DNA from: Oscillospiraceae bacterium
Lineage (GTDB): Bacteria > Bacillota > Clostridia > Saccharofermentanales > Saccharofermentanaceae
NCBI GenBank assembly: GCA_902776845.1
Contig: CACYRM010000040.1
Coordinates: 1-40,936, forward strand
DNA length: 40,936 bases
Direction: 5' to 3'
Positions 7,493 through 15,997 of this stretch are shown one piece after another. Under the pieces are notes generated by a model, which was not told the DNA's origin, did not search any database, and was given only the letters and a program-made list of their open reading frames with translations. How positions within the stretch are numbered: the first letter of the stretch is position 1; each line of letters starts with the position of its first letter. The position numbers and the translations under genes are program-made.

Positions 7493-9166
7493 ATGCTTAG
7501 CGACATTGAGATAGCCCAGAGTGCAAAGGTCAACCCCGTAACAAAGGTAGCAGAAAAGTTGGGAATCGACACGGACAGACTCGAACTGTACGGCAAATAC
7601 AAAGCAAAACTCCCGTTGGATTATGTGCAGAACCTGCCGGATAATCCCAATGTCAAGCTCGTTCTCGTAACGGCCATGAACCCTACTCCAGCAGGAGAAG
7701 GAAAGACCACTGTAAGCATCGGTCTCGCGCAGGGATTAAAGCTCATCGGCAAAAAGCCCGTTCTGGCATTAAGAGAACCTTCCCTGGGTCCTGTTTTCGG
7801 CGTTAAGGGCGGAGCGTGCGGAGGCGGTTATTCCCAGGTCGTTCCGATGGAGGACATCAACCTGCACTTCACAGGCGACATCCACGCTATTACCACTGCA
7901 AACAATCTCCTTGCGGCAATGATAGATAATCATCTTTTCCAGGGCAATGAGCTTAAGATCGATAAGGACAGGATCCTTTGGAAGAGATGTCTCGACATGA
8001 ATGACAGATGCTTAAGGGCTGTCACGGTCGGAGTCGGCGGAGGAACAAAAGGCGTTACGCGTCCCGAGATGTTCCAGATCACCGCTGCTTCCGAGATAAT
8101 GGCCATCCTTTGTCTTGCCAAAGATATGGATGATCTTAAGGTCAGGCTCGACAGGATCGCGATCGCATATGACACGGACGGCAACCTTATCACGGCCGGC
8201 AAACTCGGAGCGACCGGCGCTCTTGCAACATGCCTCAAGGACGCTATGTGCCCCAACCTAGTTCAGTCTCTGGAAGGCGTTCCCGCGCTTGTCCACGGCG
8301 GACCTTTCGCAAATATATCTCACGGATGCAATACCTGCATAGCAACCAAGACTGCTTTGAAGCTCGGCGATATCGTCGTAACAGAGGCAGGATTCGGCGC
8401 AGACCTCGGTGCTGAGAAGTTCCTCGACATCAAGTGCAGGGATCTCGGCATCTGGCCTGATCTCGTAGTCATCGTAACCACGGTAAGATCGCTCAAGTAT
8501 AATGCGGGAATTCCGAAGGACCGTCTCTCGGAGCCCAATCCCGAAGCCGTTAAGGCCGGTCTCGCGAATGTCCTGAAGCATATCGAGAACATGCAGAACT
8601 TCGGCATTCCGGTCCTCGTCGCATCTAACAGATTCCTCACGGATACGGAAGAGGAGCTCGCTATAGTCGAAGAAGCCTGCAAGGCAACAGGCGCTGATTT
8701 CGCTCCGGCAGAGATCTTCGCAAAGGGCGGCGAAGGCGGAATCGACCTTGCAAACAAGGCTGTTTCCATCCTCGAACAGAACAACCCCAAGGCTCCGAAA
8801 TTCACTTACGAGCTGACAGATACAGTCGAAGAAAAGATCACCAAAGTCGCAACCAAAGTCTACGGTGCCGGAAAGGTCGATATCCTTCCCGAAGCAGCCG
8901 AAAAGATCAGGGAATTTGTTGATAAAGGCTATGGCAATCTGCCGATCTGTATTGCGAAAACACAATACTCGCTGTCTGACGATCCCAAGAAGCTCGGCAA
9001 TCCCGCAGGATTTACATTAACGGTAAGGGATTGTTTCTTATCGGCAGGCGCAGGTTATCTCGTTATACTCACGGGAACGATCGTCACGATGCCGGGACTT
9101 CCCCCGCACCCTGCCGCAATGGACATCGATATCGATGATAACGGCGTTATAACAGGACTCTTCTGA
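7493..9166 (+). CDS. fhs: Formate-tetrahydrofolate ligase
   Basis: ATP-dependent enzyme that joins formate to tetrahydrofolate, giving 10-formyl-THF; it feeds purine and one-carbon metabolism and is part of the methyl branch of the Wood-Ljungdahl pathway in acetogens. The 557-residue length is typical. The ATP loop is TPAGEGKTT at residues 65-73, followed by the conserved REPSLGPVFGVKGGA segment. The C-terminal TGTIVTMPGLP motif is also characteristic. The ribosome site is AGGAGAGGA just upstream. No other Wood-Ljungdahl gene is in the window, so acetogenesis cannot be claimed. Confidence 0.98.
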   Translation: MLSDIEIAQSAKVNPVTKVAEKLGIDTDRLELYGKYKAKLPLDYVQNLPDNPNVKLVLVTAMNPTPAGEGKTTVSIGLAQGLKLIGKKPVLALREPSLGPVFGVKGGACGGGYSQVVPMEDINLHFTGDIHAITTANNLLAAMIDNHLFQGNELKIDKDRILWKRCLDMNDRCLRAVTVGVGGGTKGVTRPEMFQITAASEIMAILCLAKDMDDLKVRLDRIAIAYDTDGNLITAGKLGATGALATCLKDAMCPNLVQSLEGVPALVHGGPFANISHGCNTCIATKTALKLGDIVVTEAGFGADLGAEKFLDIKCRDLGIWPDLVVIVTTVRSLKYNAGIPKDRLSEPNPEAVKAGLANVLKHIENMQNFGIPVLVASNRFLTDTEEELAIVEEACKATGADFAPAEIFAKGGEGGIDLANKAVSILEQNNPKAPKFTYELTDTVEEKITKVATKVYGAGKVDILPEAAEKIREFVDKGYGNLPICIAKTQYSLSDDPKKLGNPAGFTLTVRDCFLSAGAGYLVILTGTIVTMPGLPPHPAAMDIDIDDNGVITGLF

Positions 9167-9172
9167 TCTATA

Positions 9173-10417
9173 ATGAAGCGGCCGAATCCGACATTTCTGA
9201 AAAAAGCCGAAGGTATAAAGACCTCCCGCAAAAAACGTACGGTAATCATAATCATCGTATTGCTTGTACTGACTTTCGCAGTCATATTCATAAGCTCTAT
9301 GGCTTCTGCCCAGGATACATACAGACTTATGTATCCTGATCTTGTCGGTGCCGCAACCAGCACCACCACCGAGTATTCGGCATATCAGAGACCGGTCCAC
9401 ACAACGACCGAGACAACGACCGAGACGACAACTTCCGCGACGACCACCGCGCCTCACGCGATCCTGGCCGCCACACCTACTCCGACGATCTCGCCTGAGG
9501 AGACGGCACGCGCTTCCCAGAACAATTCCCCCGATCCTTTTACCGAGGACAGGAACTTCAGTTTCAATCCGGCAGGCATCCAGACCGCAACCTATCAGGA
9601 ACGCGCGGTTTACCTTGATGAGCTCAAGGAGAATATCGTGTCTTACCAGAAAAAACATCCTGAGATGCGGATATGCTATGAGTTCATCTCACTGTCCACC
9701 GGAGAACGCCTCGGAGTTGACGAACTCGATCCGGTCGTTCCTTCCGGAGCCATGGCGATACCCGTTGAGATCGTCTACTACGACAGCATAGCCGGCATAA
9801 CCGGACCGCTTTCAAAACAGGTAACGTTTGACAGCGATTACAGCGGCGCGCGCAATTCCTCATACATCGCCAGAACTTACGATTACGGAAAAGAATTCTA
9901 TATGCGTACGCTCCTGAATTACGCGATAGTCAAAAATGACAGCATCGCACTGAATTATGTGATTGATGAGCTCGGAGGACTCGATGAGGCGATCAAGTCC
10001 GTTGATGAGATAAGCAGTTATATCTCATATAATGACTCTGTCATCTATAAAGACTACCGCGGCCGTGAATACCGCGCTCCGGGCACCATCTCCTGTTATG
10101 ACATGGGCAATTACCTCTCTTACATGTACCGGGTATTCATTAATACCCCGCAGGTAAACCAGCGTCTCGTCAACGATATGGCCCACAGTGAAGTGGATTC
10201 GCCTTTAAGCGACGCTTTCCCCGAGAACACCAGGATCCTCCATGTATTGGGAAGGAATACCGAAAGAGGCGCATATCTTGAATGCGCGATCATTGATTAT
10301 ATGGAACCCGTGGCGGTCATCATCTATGTGGAATCAGGTTCAACAGGTTCAGCCGGCACGGCTATAGCAACGATAGGCGGATACACCCAGAAGTTTATCG
10401 AAGCCTGCTATTCATGA
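9173..10417 (+). CDS. Membrane-anchored, degenerate class A beta-lactamase-fold protein
   Basis: A 414-residue protein with a basic N-terminus, one membrane segment at about residues 23-42, a Thr-rich linker (about 62-110) and an extracellular domain. The domain resembles the serine beta-lactamase/PBP-like family in order and spacing. Where the SxxK motif should sit there is PSGAMAIP (190-197), so the catalytic Ser and Lys appear replaced by Gly and Ala. The SDN loop reads NDS (255-257) in a conserved ALNYVIDELGG context, and the KTG position reads VLG (358-360). This predicts a non-hydrolytic binding or structural role at the cell surface. It begins six bases after fhs with only a weak ribosome site, so co-transcription is likely. 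Confidence 0.72.
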   Translation: MKRPNPTFLKKAEGIKTSRKKRTVIIIIVLLVLTFAVIFISSMASAQDTYRLMYPDLVGAATSTTTEYSAYQRPVHTTTETTTETTTSATTTAPHAILAATPTPTISPEETARASQNNSPDPFTEDRNFSFNPAGIQTATYQERAVYLDELKENIVSYQKKHPEMRICYEFISLSTGERLGVDELDPVVPSGAMAIPVEIVYYDSIAGITGPLSKQVTFDSDYSGARNSSYIARTYDYGKEFYMRTLLNYAIVKNDSIALNYVIDELGGLDEAIKSVDEISSYISYNDSVIYKDYRGREYRAPGTISCYDMGNYLSYMYRVFINTPQVNQRLVNDMAHSEVDSPLSDAFPENTRILHVLGRNTERGAYLECAIIDYMEPVAVIIYVESGSTGSAGTAIATIGGYTQKFIEACYS

Positions 10418-10465
10418 CCGCTTTCATAACTGTCCGTATAATTGAAGTGTAATCAGAATCTTTTA

Positions 10466-10474
10466 TGATATAAT
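10466..10474 (+). promoter_or_regulatory. Extended -10 promoter for the SRP RNA
   Basis: TGATATAAT at 10466-10474 is a perfect extended -10 element, placing the start near 10481-10490, just before the SRP RNA. No good -35 lies at the usual distance. A second TATAAT at 10437-10442 could be an alternative upstream start. Confidence 0.5.
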
Positions 10475-10492
10475 CTGCTTTGTAATTGATTA

Positions 10493-10645
10493 GTTCGTCC
10501 CGCGCGGTCTGCCGCCGGCCAAGGTCCCGTGCGATTCCGGGCTGTGAACCCTGTCAGGTCCGGAAGGAAGCAGCAGTAAGCGGTTTACGGAGTGCGCCGC
10601 GGGTCAAGCCTTACCGACGGCAGTTCGGGCGGGACGGACTTTTTT
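10493..10645 (+). ncRNA. ffs: Bacterial signal recognition particle RNA
   Basis: RNA scaffold of the signal recognition particle. The universally conserved Ffh-binding region is plain: GTCAGGTCCGGAAGGAAGCA at about 10553-10572, followed by GCAGTAAGC. The ends pair: GTCCCGC at 10497-10503 with GCGGGAC at 10629-10635, extended outward by TTC/GGA-type pairs. The RNA is closed by TTTTTT at 10640-10645, making the terminal stem part of its own terminator. At about 145 bases it is longer than the E. coli 4.5S RNA and shorter than the Bacillus form. Its place directly before dnaX matches Firmicute synteny. The exact 5' end is uncertain by several bases. Confidence 0.95.
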
Positions 10646-10655
10646 ATAACACACC

Positions 10656-13019
10656 ATGGAAGATCATATCGTTCTCTACAGACAGTACAGACCCCTTACA
10701 TTTGATGATGTTGTCGGTCAGGAAGCCGCAGTCACTGCCCTCAGGCAGTCCGTGATCTCAAAGAAGCTCGCGCATGCATACCTGTTCTGCGGACAGCACG
10801 GTACCGGAAAGACCACTATCGCGAAGATCTTTGCCAGAAGCGTTAACTGTGAGCATCCCGTTAACGGCAATCCCTGCAATGAGTGTCCGACATGCAAAGG
10901 CATTCTTGACGGTTCCATCCTGGACGTCACGGAGATGGACGCTGCTTCCAATAACGGAGTGGATGACATAAGACCTATCCTTCAGGAAGTTAATTTCGCG
11001 CCTACAAGAACAACATACAAAGTCTATATAATCGACGAGGTCCATATGCTCTCGAAGGGCGCGTTCAATGCTCTTCTCAAGACGATCGAGGAACCTCCGA
11101 AGCATGTTATCTTCCTTTTCGCGACTACGGAATCCGACAAGATCCCGGCAACGATAATCTCACGCTGCCAGAGATATGACTTCAAGAGGATCCCTATAGA
11201 TCTTATCTCGGGAAGATTAAGAGAGGTCTGCGGCAAGTCGGGGATCAACGCATCAGATGACGCACTCCGTCTCATTGCCTCAAGATCTGACGGCGCGCTC
11301 CGTGACGCCCTGTCGCTGCTCGACCAGATCTCAGCCATATCAGGCGGTGATAAAGAGATCACCTCACAGGATGTGGAGCGCATCACCGGAACGGTTGACA
11401 GTTCATTCCTGTTCAAGATGGCCAACTGTCTTATTGACGCACGCTTTGACGAGCTGATCGACCTTTGCGAGATCCTCAACGGGTCAGGCAAGAACCAGGC
11501 GCGTTTCACTCTTGATCTTGCGGCATATTTCAGGGATCTTCTCATAATCAGGGTCAAGGCAGATCCGATCATCTATCTTCCCTATCCGCAGGAGACAATA
11601 AAGGATATGTATCAGACGGCTGCCAAAGTCAGTGCTGATACATTGACCGGATATATCAGTTATCTTTCCAAAGAATATGCGGAACTTAGGAAATCTCCCG
11701 ATATCCCGACAAGCTTTGAGCTTATGCTCATGCGTCTTTGCGGGAGGAAGTCTTCACTTCCAGTTACTCCGATAGTCATTCCGGATTTCGGGAAAAAGCA
11801 GGCTGAGAAGGCCGCGCCTGTATCTGAAGACAAGCCGGAGACACCGGCTGCCGATGTAAAGGAAACTTCTGAACACAAAGATACGGAAGCAAAAGAGGAA
11901 CCTGCAAAAGCCGAAGAACCGTCTCCGGAAGCAAAGCCTGTCTTCAAGGCACCTGAGCCGTACAGGCCCAAGCCGTCTTCTTCGCCGAAGCCGAAGACAG
12001 CGTCCCAGCCTGCTCCCGTACCCGAACCTTACAGACCCAAGCCGTCTGCTTCTGCGGCGGCAGGAATATTAACATTTTCCGCTGCAGCCAAAGAGGAACC
12101 GGCTAAGACCGCACCTGACAGCACACCTTCCCCTTTCACAAAAAAAGAGGAAGAAAAGACTGAAGAGCCTAAAGAGCAGAAATCATTCTTCTCTTTCATC
12201 AACAGCGCGCCCGAGACACAGGAGCCTGCAGAGCCCGAAGAACCTGAGGATGAACCCGATTATGATCTGACGGATGAGGAACCTGCCGATGACATCGTTA
12301 TCCCTGCAGATGAATCATTTAGTGAACATACCGAGCCCACGATCTTTTCTTATGTTCCCGAGGAGCCCGAGAAGCAATTGAGCTTCGGCACTGATGAACC
12401 CGATGAACCGTCCTCCTCATACTATTCTTCCGGACCGGCGGTATCGGCACCTTTCGCGGGAATATTCTCGGGACTGTCATCATCATTCCTTGACGATCTT
12501 GGCCGCGATACAGATGAGGAAGAAACGCCTGAGAAGGAAGAAGCTGCCGTCCCTCCCGTCCAGCCCCGTTCACAGCTTGCACAGCAGGCTGACAGAAGCG
12601 GTCTTATCGTAGACGGCAGAGCCAGGGATCAGGTCAGGGCCCCCTCCTTCACCGGAGAAGACGCAGATATTGCTGTCAGATGGACAAATATCACGTCTAA
12701 TCTTAAGGAAAACAATGATAATATTGCTTTCATACTTGAACATACAAGCCTCAGGAAAGACGGGACCTCGGCATATATTGTTTTCGAGGACAAGGATTCA
12801 AAGCTCCTTTCAAATCTGAAGAGCTCCCAGGCGTTCAGACAGCTCTCCACAGGCATCAAGGACGAATTCGGGGCTGAGCATCTCTATCTTTGCACAACAA
12901 CGCAGTACAACAAACAGATGGAGAAGAACCAGGTAAGCGCAAAAGATAAAAAGCTTGATGATCTGAATGAACGTTCCAGAAATATGGGACTTCCCACGGA
13001 CGTGCATTTCGGTGATTAA
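10656..13019 (+). CDS. dnaX: DNA polymerase III subunit gamma/tau
   Basis: AAA+ clamp-loader subunit of the replicative polymerase. Domains in order: Walker A GQHGTGKT at residues 46-53, a zinc site Cys65-Cys74-Cys77-Cys80, Walker B IIDE at 125-128, the SRC motif at 169-171, and the clamp-loader lid and collar regions to about 365. Residues about 380-655 form a long Pro/Glu/Ser-rich linker with the nine-residue repeat PEPYRPKPS twice. A folded C-terminal tau-like domain of about 130 residues follows. The start is fixed by the usual LYRQYRP beginning, yet it lies only ten bases after the SRP RNA T-run and has no evident Shine-Dalgarno sequence. It heads dnaX-ebfC-recR. Confidence 0.97.
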   Translation: MEDHIVLYRQYRPLTFDDVVGQEAAVTALRQSVISKKLAHAYLFCGQHGTGKTTIAKIFARSVNCEHPVNGNPCNECPTCKGILDGSILDVTEMDAASNNGVDDIRPILQEVNFAPTRTTYKVYIIDEVHMLSKGAFNALLKTIEEPPKHVIFLFATTESDKIPATIISRCQRYDFKRIPIDLISGRLREVCGKSGINASDDALRLIASRSDGALRDALSLLDQISAISGGDKEITSQDVERITGTVDSSFLFKMANCLIDARFDELIDLCEILNGSGKNQARFTLDLAAYFRDLLIIRVKADPIIYLPYPQETIKDMYQTAAKVSADTLTGYISYLSKEYAELRKSPDIPTSFELMLMRLCGRKSSLPVTPIVIPDFGKKQAEKAAPVSEDKPETPAADVKETSEHKDTEAKEEPAKAEEPSPEAKPVFKAPEPYRPKPSSSPKPKTASQPAPVPEPYRPKPSASAAAGILTFSAAAKEEPAKTAPDSTPSPFTKKEEEKTEEPKEQKSFFSFINSAPETQEPAEPEEPEDEPDYDLTDEEPADDIVIPADESFSEHTEPTIFSYVPEEPEKQLSFGTDEPDEPSSSYYSSGPAVSAPFAGIFSGLSSSFLDDLGRDTDEEETPEKEEAAVPPVQPRSQLAQQADRSGLIVDGRARDQVRAPSFTGEDADIAVRWTNITSNLKENNDNIAFILEHTSLRKDGTSAYIVFEDKDSKLLSNLKSSQAFRQLSTGIKDEFGAEHLYLCTTTQYNKQMEKNQVSAKDKKLDDLNERSRNMGLPTDVHFGD

Positions 13020-13065
13020 GATATCTTAGATAAATAGTTACATTATTCAATCGGAGGTTTTTAAC

Positions 13066-13404
13066 ATGGCAAAAGGATTCCGCGGCGGAATGGGAATGGG
13101 CGGCAATATGAACCAGGTAGTGGCTCAGGCCCAGAAGATGCAGAGACAGATAGAACTCGCTCAGGCTGAGATCCGCGAGATGCGCTTCACAGGCACTGCA
13201 GGCGGCGAACTTGTTAAAGTCGTTGCAGGAGGCGATCATCAGATCTTCGAGATCCAGATCGCAAAAGAGGTTGTGGATCCCGATGATATCGAGGGTCTCC
13301 AGGATCTCATCATGGCTGCCGCCAACCAGGCACTGCAGCAGATCGACCAGACCAACCAGGAACGTATTAGCGCAATAACCGGCGGCATGAAGATGCCCTT
13401 CTGA
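13066..13404 (+). CDS. ebfC: YbaB/EbfC family nucleoid-associated protein
   Basis: A 112-residue DNA-binding protein of the YbaB/EbfC family (YaaK in Bacillus), which forms dimers and coats DNA. The N-terminus is Gly/Met-rich, followed by a helix with MQRQIELAQAEI and the strand GTAGGELVKVVAGG. The C-terminal helix LMAAANQALQQIDQ completes the fold. A GGAGG site lies upstream. Its position between dnaX and recR is conserved across Firmicutes, and recR starts two bases after its stop region. Confidence 0.95.
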   Translation: MAKGFRGGMGMGGNMNQVVAQAQKMQRQIELAQAEIREMRFTGTAGGELVKVVAGGDHQIFEIQIAKEVVDPDDIEGLQDLIMAAANQALQQIDQTNQERISAITGGMKMPF

Positions 13405-13406
13405 TA

Positions 13407-14030
13407 ATGGCAAGATACTCGCCTTCAATTCAGAATCTCATAGCCCAGTTAAGCGCTCTTCCTGGAATAGGCGGCAAGTCAGCTCAGCGGCTCGCATTTC
13501 ATATCCTGTCCATGGATGAGAAGGATGCGCAGGCATTAACAGCTTCTATTATGGCGGCAAGACAATCCACTAAGAGATGTTCCTGCTGTCAGAATTTCAC
13601 AGACTCAGATCCCTGCCCCATCTGTTCCGATCCTTTAAGGGACAAGACCACACTCCTGGTCGTCGAATCACCCAGGGATGTATCCACTTTCGAGCGCGCT
13701 CATGAATACAAGGGACTTTACCACGTTCTTCACGGAGTCTTTAACCCCATGAAGTCCACGAGTATTTCTGACACTACCATTCCCGATCTGATCAGGCGTC
13801 TGTCTGATCACCCGGAGATCACGGAAGTTATCGTTGCCACCAACCAGACAGTTGAAGGCAATGCCACCGCGCTATATCTCTCAAGAATGGTCGGACCTTC
13901 CGGGATCACGGTATCCCGGCTCGCTTCCGGGCTTCCCATGGGATCGGATATCGAATATGCGGACGACCTTACTCTCCTTTCCGCTTTGAAGGGCAGAGTA
14001 ATGCTTTCAGGAGACAGGAATGAGACTTGA
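13407..14030 (+). CDS. recR: Recombination mediator protein RecR
   Basis: Acts with RecO and RecF to load RecA at single-stranded gaps. The 207-residue length is typical. The N-terminal helix-hairpin-helix (LSALPGIGGKSAQRLAFH) is followed by a four-cysteine zinc finger beginning CSCCQNF and ending CPIC near residues 51-68. The Toprim domain starts at LLVVESPRD, and the C-terminal Walker-B-like stretch SRLASGLPMGSDIEYAD is present. The gene ends with an 11-base overlap into rqcP, so the two are probably translated together. Confidence 0.97.
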   Translation: MARYSPSIQNLIAQLSALPGIGGKSAQRLAFHILSMDEKDAQALTASIMAARQSTKRCSCCQNFTDSDPCPICSDPLRDKTTLLVVESPRDVSTFERAHEYKGLYHVLHGVFNPMKSTSISDTTIPDLIRRLSDHPEITEVIVATNQTVEGNATALYLSRMVGPSGITVSRLASGLPMGSDIEYADDLTLLSALKGRVMLSGDRNET

Positions 14031-14262
14031 TAAATTCCTTAAGTTATCGCGCGTGATCAAGCGCAGGACTGTTGCCAATGATGTCTGCCAGGCCGGCAGA
14101 GTCATGGTAAACGGCAAACAGGCCAAGCCTTCGGTCCAGCTTAAAGTCGGCGATGAAGTGAGTATCTTTTTCGGAAGCGGAGAAGTAAGATTCAAAGTCA
14201 CTTCGTTACCGGAAACAGTCAGAAAAGAAGAAGCTGCTTCCATGTATGAGCTCCTTGAATAG
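14020..14262 (+). CDS. rqcP: S4-domain RNA-binding protein RqcP (YabO/Hsp15 type)
   Basis: An 80-residue S4-domain protein. The S4 core starts at MRLDKFLKLSRVIKRRTVA and continues through AGRVMVNGKQAKPS, matching YabO/RqcP, which binds 50S subunits carrying stalled peptidyl-tRNA and works with RqcH in ribosome quality control. The start overlaps recR. In Bacillus the gene is followed by yabP, yabQ and divIC; here divIC follows directly. Confidence 0.9.
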   Translation: MRLDKFLKLSRVIKRRTVANDVCQAGRVMVNGKQAKPSVQLKVGDEVSIFFGSGEVRFKVTSLPETVRKEEAASMYELLE

Positions 14263-14300
14263 CTCAGTTCAAAAAGAAATATTACAAGTACTTTAAGTTT

Positions 14301-14331
14301 AACCCCGGATTATTGTTTTGAATCCGGGGTT
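14301..14331 (+). other. Perfect 11-bp hairpin between rqcP and divIC, no T-run
   Basis: AACCCCGGATT at 14301-14311 pairs perfectly with AATCCGGGGTT at 14321-14331 across a nine-base loop. No T-run follows on either strand, so it is not a standard terminator. It could be an mRNA-processing or stability element between the two genes. Confidence 0.6.
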
Positions 14332-14372
14332 AAGTAATAATCAGATTATCTTTCCAGATTCGGAGGCATACC

Positions 14373-14684
14373 TTGCGAAGAGTCAGACGCAAAACCGGCG
14401 GTATATCTTTTCTTACAGCGATGATCTGCATCTGCTGTGTTGTTGTCGGCATCCTCTGCATAACAAGATATGCGAATATCGCCAAGCAGAAAGAGCGTCT
14501 GAAGGCTGAGAACTCCGCCCTTATCGCACAGTCCGAGGCTTTGTCTGACAAGCTTAAGCAGATCAGGGCACAGGAAGAGTTCGGCAAGGATGATGCTTAT
14601 GTCGAGAGTGTCGCAAGAGCACAGCTCGATATGGTCTATCCCGGCGAAGTTATCTTCAGAGTAACCGGCGAGAAATACAACTGA
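14373..14684 (+). CDS. divIC: Septum formation initiator, DivIC/FtsB family
   Basis: A 103-residue bitopic membrane protein of the divisome. A basic cytoplasmic N-terminus precedes one membrane segment at about residues 13-32, then a coiled coil at about 35-68, and a short C-terminal region containing YVESVARAQLDMVYPGE, the typical DivIC/FtsB ending. The start is TTG at 14373, chosen because GGAGG lies six bases upstream and no closer ATG exists. The position downstream of rqcP matches Firmicute gene order. It should partner with FtsL and DivIB/FtsQ, whose genes are not here. Confidence 0.88.
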   Translation: MRRVRRKTGGISFLTAMICICCVVVGILCITRYANIAKQKERLKAENSALIAQSEALSDKLKQIRAQEEFGKDDAYVESVARAQLDMVYPGEVIFRVTGEKYN

Positions 14685-14708
14685 GTTTTGAAAAAATGAG
14701 TCAGCTTT

Positions 14709-14741
14709 GGTGGCGGCAATTGTCCGTCACCTTATTATTTT
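14709..14741 (+). terminator. Rho-independent terminator after divIC
   Basis: GGTGGCGG at 14709-14716 pairs with CCGTCACC at 14724-14731 (one G-T pair), followed by TTATTATTTT. It closes the dnaX-to-divIC block just before the convergent flavoprotein gene. Confidence 0.75.
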
Positions 14742-15982
14742 AGATTCAATATATCCTTGGTTACCAGATAAGCTTCGCTCATGCAGGCCTGAAGATTATA
14801 GCCGCCGCTCACACCATCTATATCAACAGCTTCACCGATAATATACAGACCCTGTACTATCTTGGAACCGAATGTCTTTCGTTCGATCTCCTTGAGCATG
14901 ACACCTCCACGGGTCACATATGCTTTCCCGATGGAAGGCGCCTGATCTATACCTATCTTCAGGTGTTTAACGGCTTTTACCGTTTTCTTCCTGTTCTCCT
15001 TCGTAAAGCCCTGTGAATAAAGGTCGGCAACTCCGGCCAAAGCTGATATCCCAAGGGCAACGGATGCAGGAACAAACCTTGACAGCAGCGTAGTGATCTT
15101 GGTATCCGGATGTTCACGGATCAGGCTTTGAAGTCCGGAATCAAATTCCCCGTCGCTCATTGAAGGAACAAGATCAAGTTCGATCCGGGCATCCGAGCCT
15201 GTTATATCAGAAGGTATCTCTCTGGATAATTCCATTACCGCAGGACCGGTCAGTCCGAAATCCGTAAACATCAGTTCGCCCAGGCAGGATGCTGTTTTCC
15301 GTTCCTGACAATAGACCGAAACTTCAGCGGTTACCGATACTCCGCTAAGGCGTCCGGTAAATGCCTGTGAATCATCATCTGCCTTTACCGGCGCGAGCGC
15401 AGCGCGGACCGGTATGACAGTATGCCCTAACGATTCTGCAAATCTGTATGAATCACCCGAAGAACCTGTTTGAGGAAAAGAGCTTCCGCCACAGGATAAA
15501 ACGAGACAGTCAAAGTTAAATTCACCACGCGAAGTGCTGACTTCAAAACCTTCTGAACTCTTAATACAGGTGACCTTTGTGTCACACAGTATCTCCGTTC
15601 TGTCTGAAATATAGGAAACTATCGCATCTCTTACCTTTACGGCGCTGTCGCAGACCGGGAATATCCTGTTGTTATCCTCTTCCTTGACCTTTAGCCCTAA
15701 CCGTTCCTCGAAAAAGCTGATCGTATCCTCCGGTCCGAATTCCTTAAGCGCAGGATAAAGAAAATTTTCAGCTTCGTGATAACCTTTCTTCAGTTCGGAT
15801 ACAGGCTTTCTGTTAGTGATATTGCAGCGGCCGTGACCGGTCAGCGTAAGTTTTTGGCCGGGTACAGAGTTCTTTTCCAGGATCGTTACCTCTATATCAT
15901 CATTAGCCGAAAAACGCTTGAGCAGACAGGCTGTAAAAAGCCCTGCTGCTCCGCCTCCTATTATCCCGATACGTTTTCCCAT
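14735..15982 (-). CDS. NAD(P)/FAD-dependent oxidoreductase, HI0933/BaiN-like
   Basis: A 415-residue cytoplasmic flavoprotein of the HI0933 family. The FAD-binding Rossmann motif GIIGGGAAGL is at residues 5-14, with ILEKN at the end of the second strand. The family-specific LTGHGRCNITN segment lies near residues 47-57, and the C-terminal GLYIIGEAVDIDGVSGGYN is the usual FAD-contact region of this family. BaiN of bile-acid-converting clostridia belongs to this large group, but most members have no assigned substrate and none can be named here. It is last in a minus-strand run, 15 bases after the acyltransferase gene. Confidence 0.9.
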   Translation of the reverse strand: MGKRIGIIGGGAAGLFTACLLKRFSANDDIEVTILEKNSVPGQKLTLTGHGRCNITNRKPVSELKKGYHEAENFLYPALKEFGPEDTISFFEERLGLKVKEEDNNRIFPVCDSAVKVRDAIVSYISDRTEILCDTKVTCIKSSEGFEVSTSRGEFNFDCLVLSCGGSSFPQTGSSGDSYRFAESLGHTVIPVRAALAPVKADDDSQAFTGRLSGVSVTAEVSVYCQERKTASCLGELMFTDFGLTGPAVMELSREIPSDITGSDARIELDLVPSMSDGEFDSGLQSLIREHPDTKITTLLSRFVPASVALGISALAGVADLYSQGFTKENRKKTVKAVKHLKIGIDQAPSIGKAYVTRGGVMLKEIERKTFGSKIVQGLYIIGEAVDIDGVSGGYNLQACMSEAYLVTKDILNLK

Positions 15983-15997
15983 TTTTTGACCCCTGAT

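Noticed and set aside
8258..8965. 235-residue minus-strand frame inside fhs
   Set aside because: Antisense to a highly conserved enzyme; no ribosome site or family resemblance.
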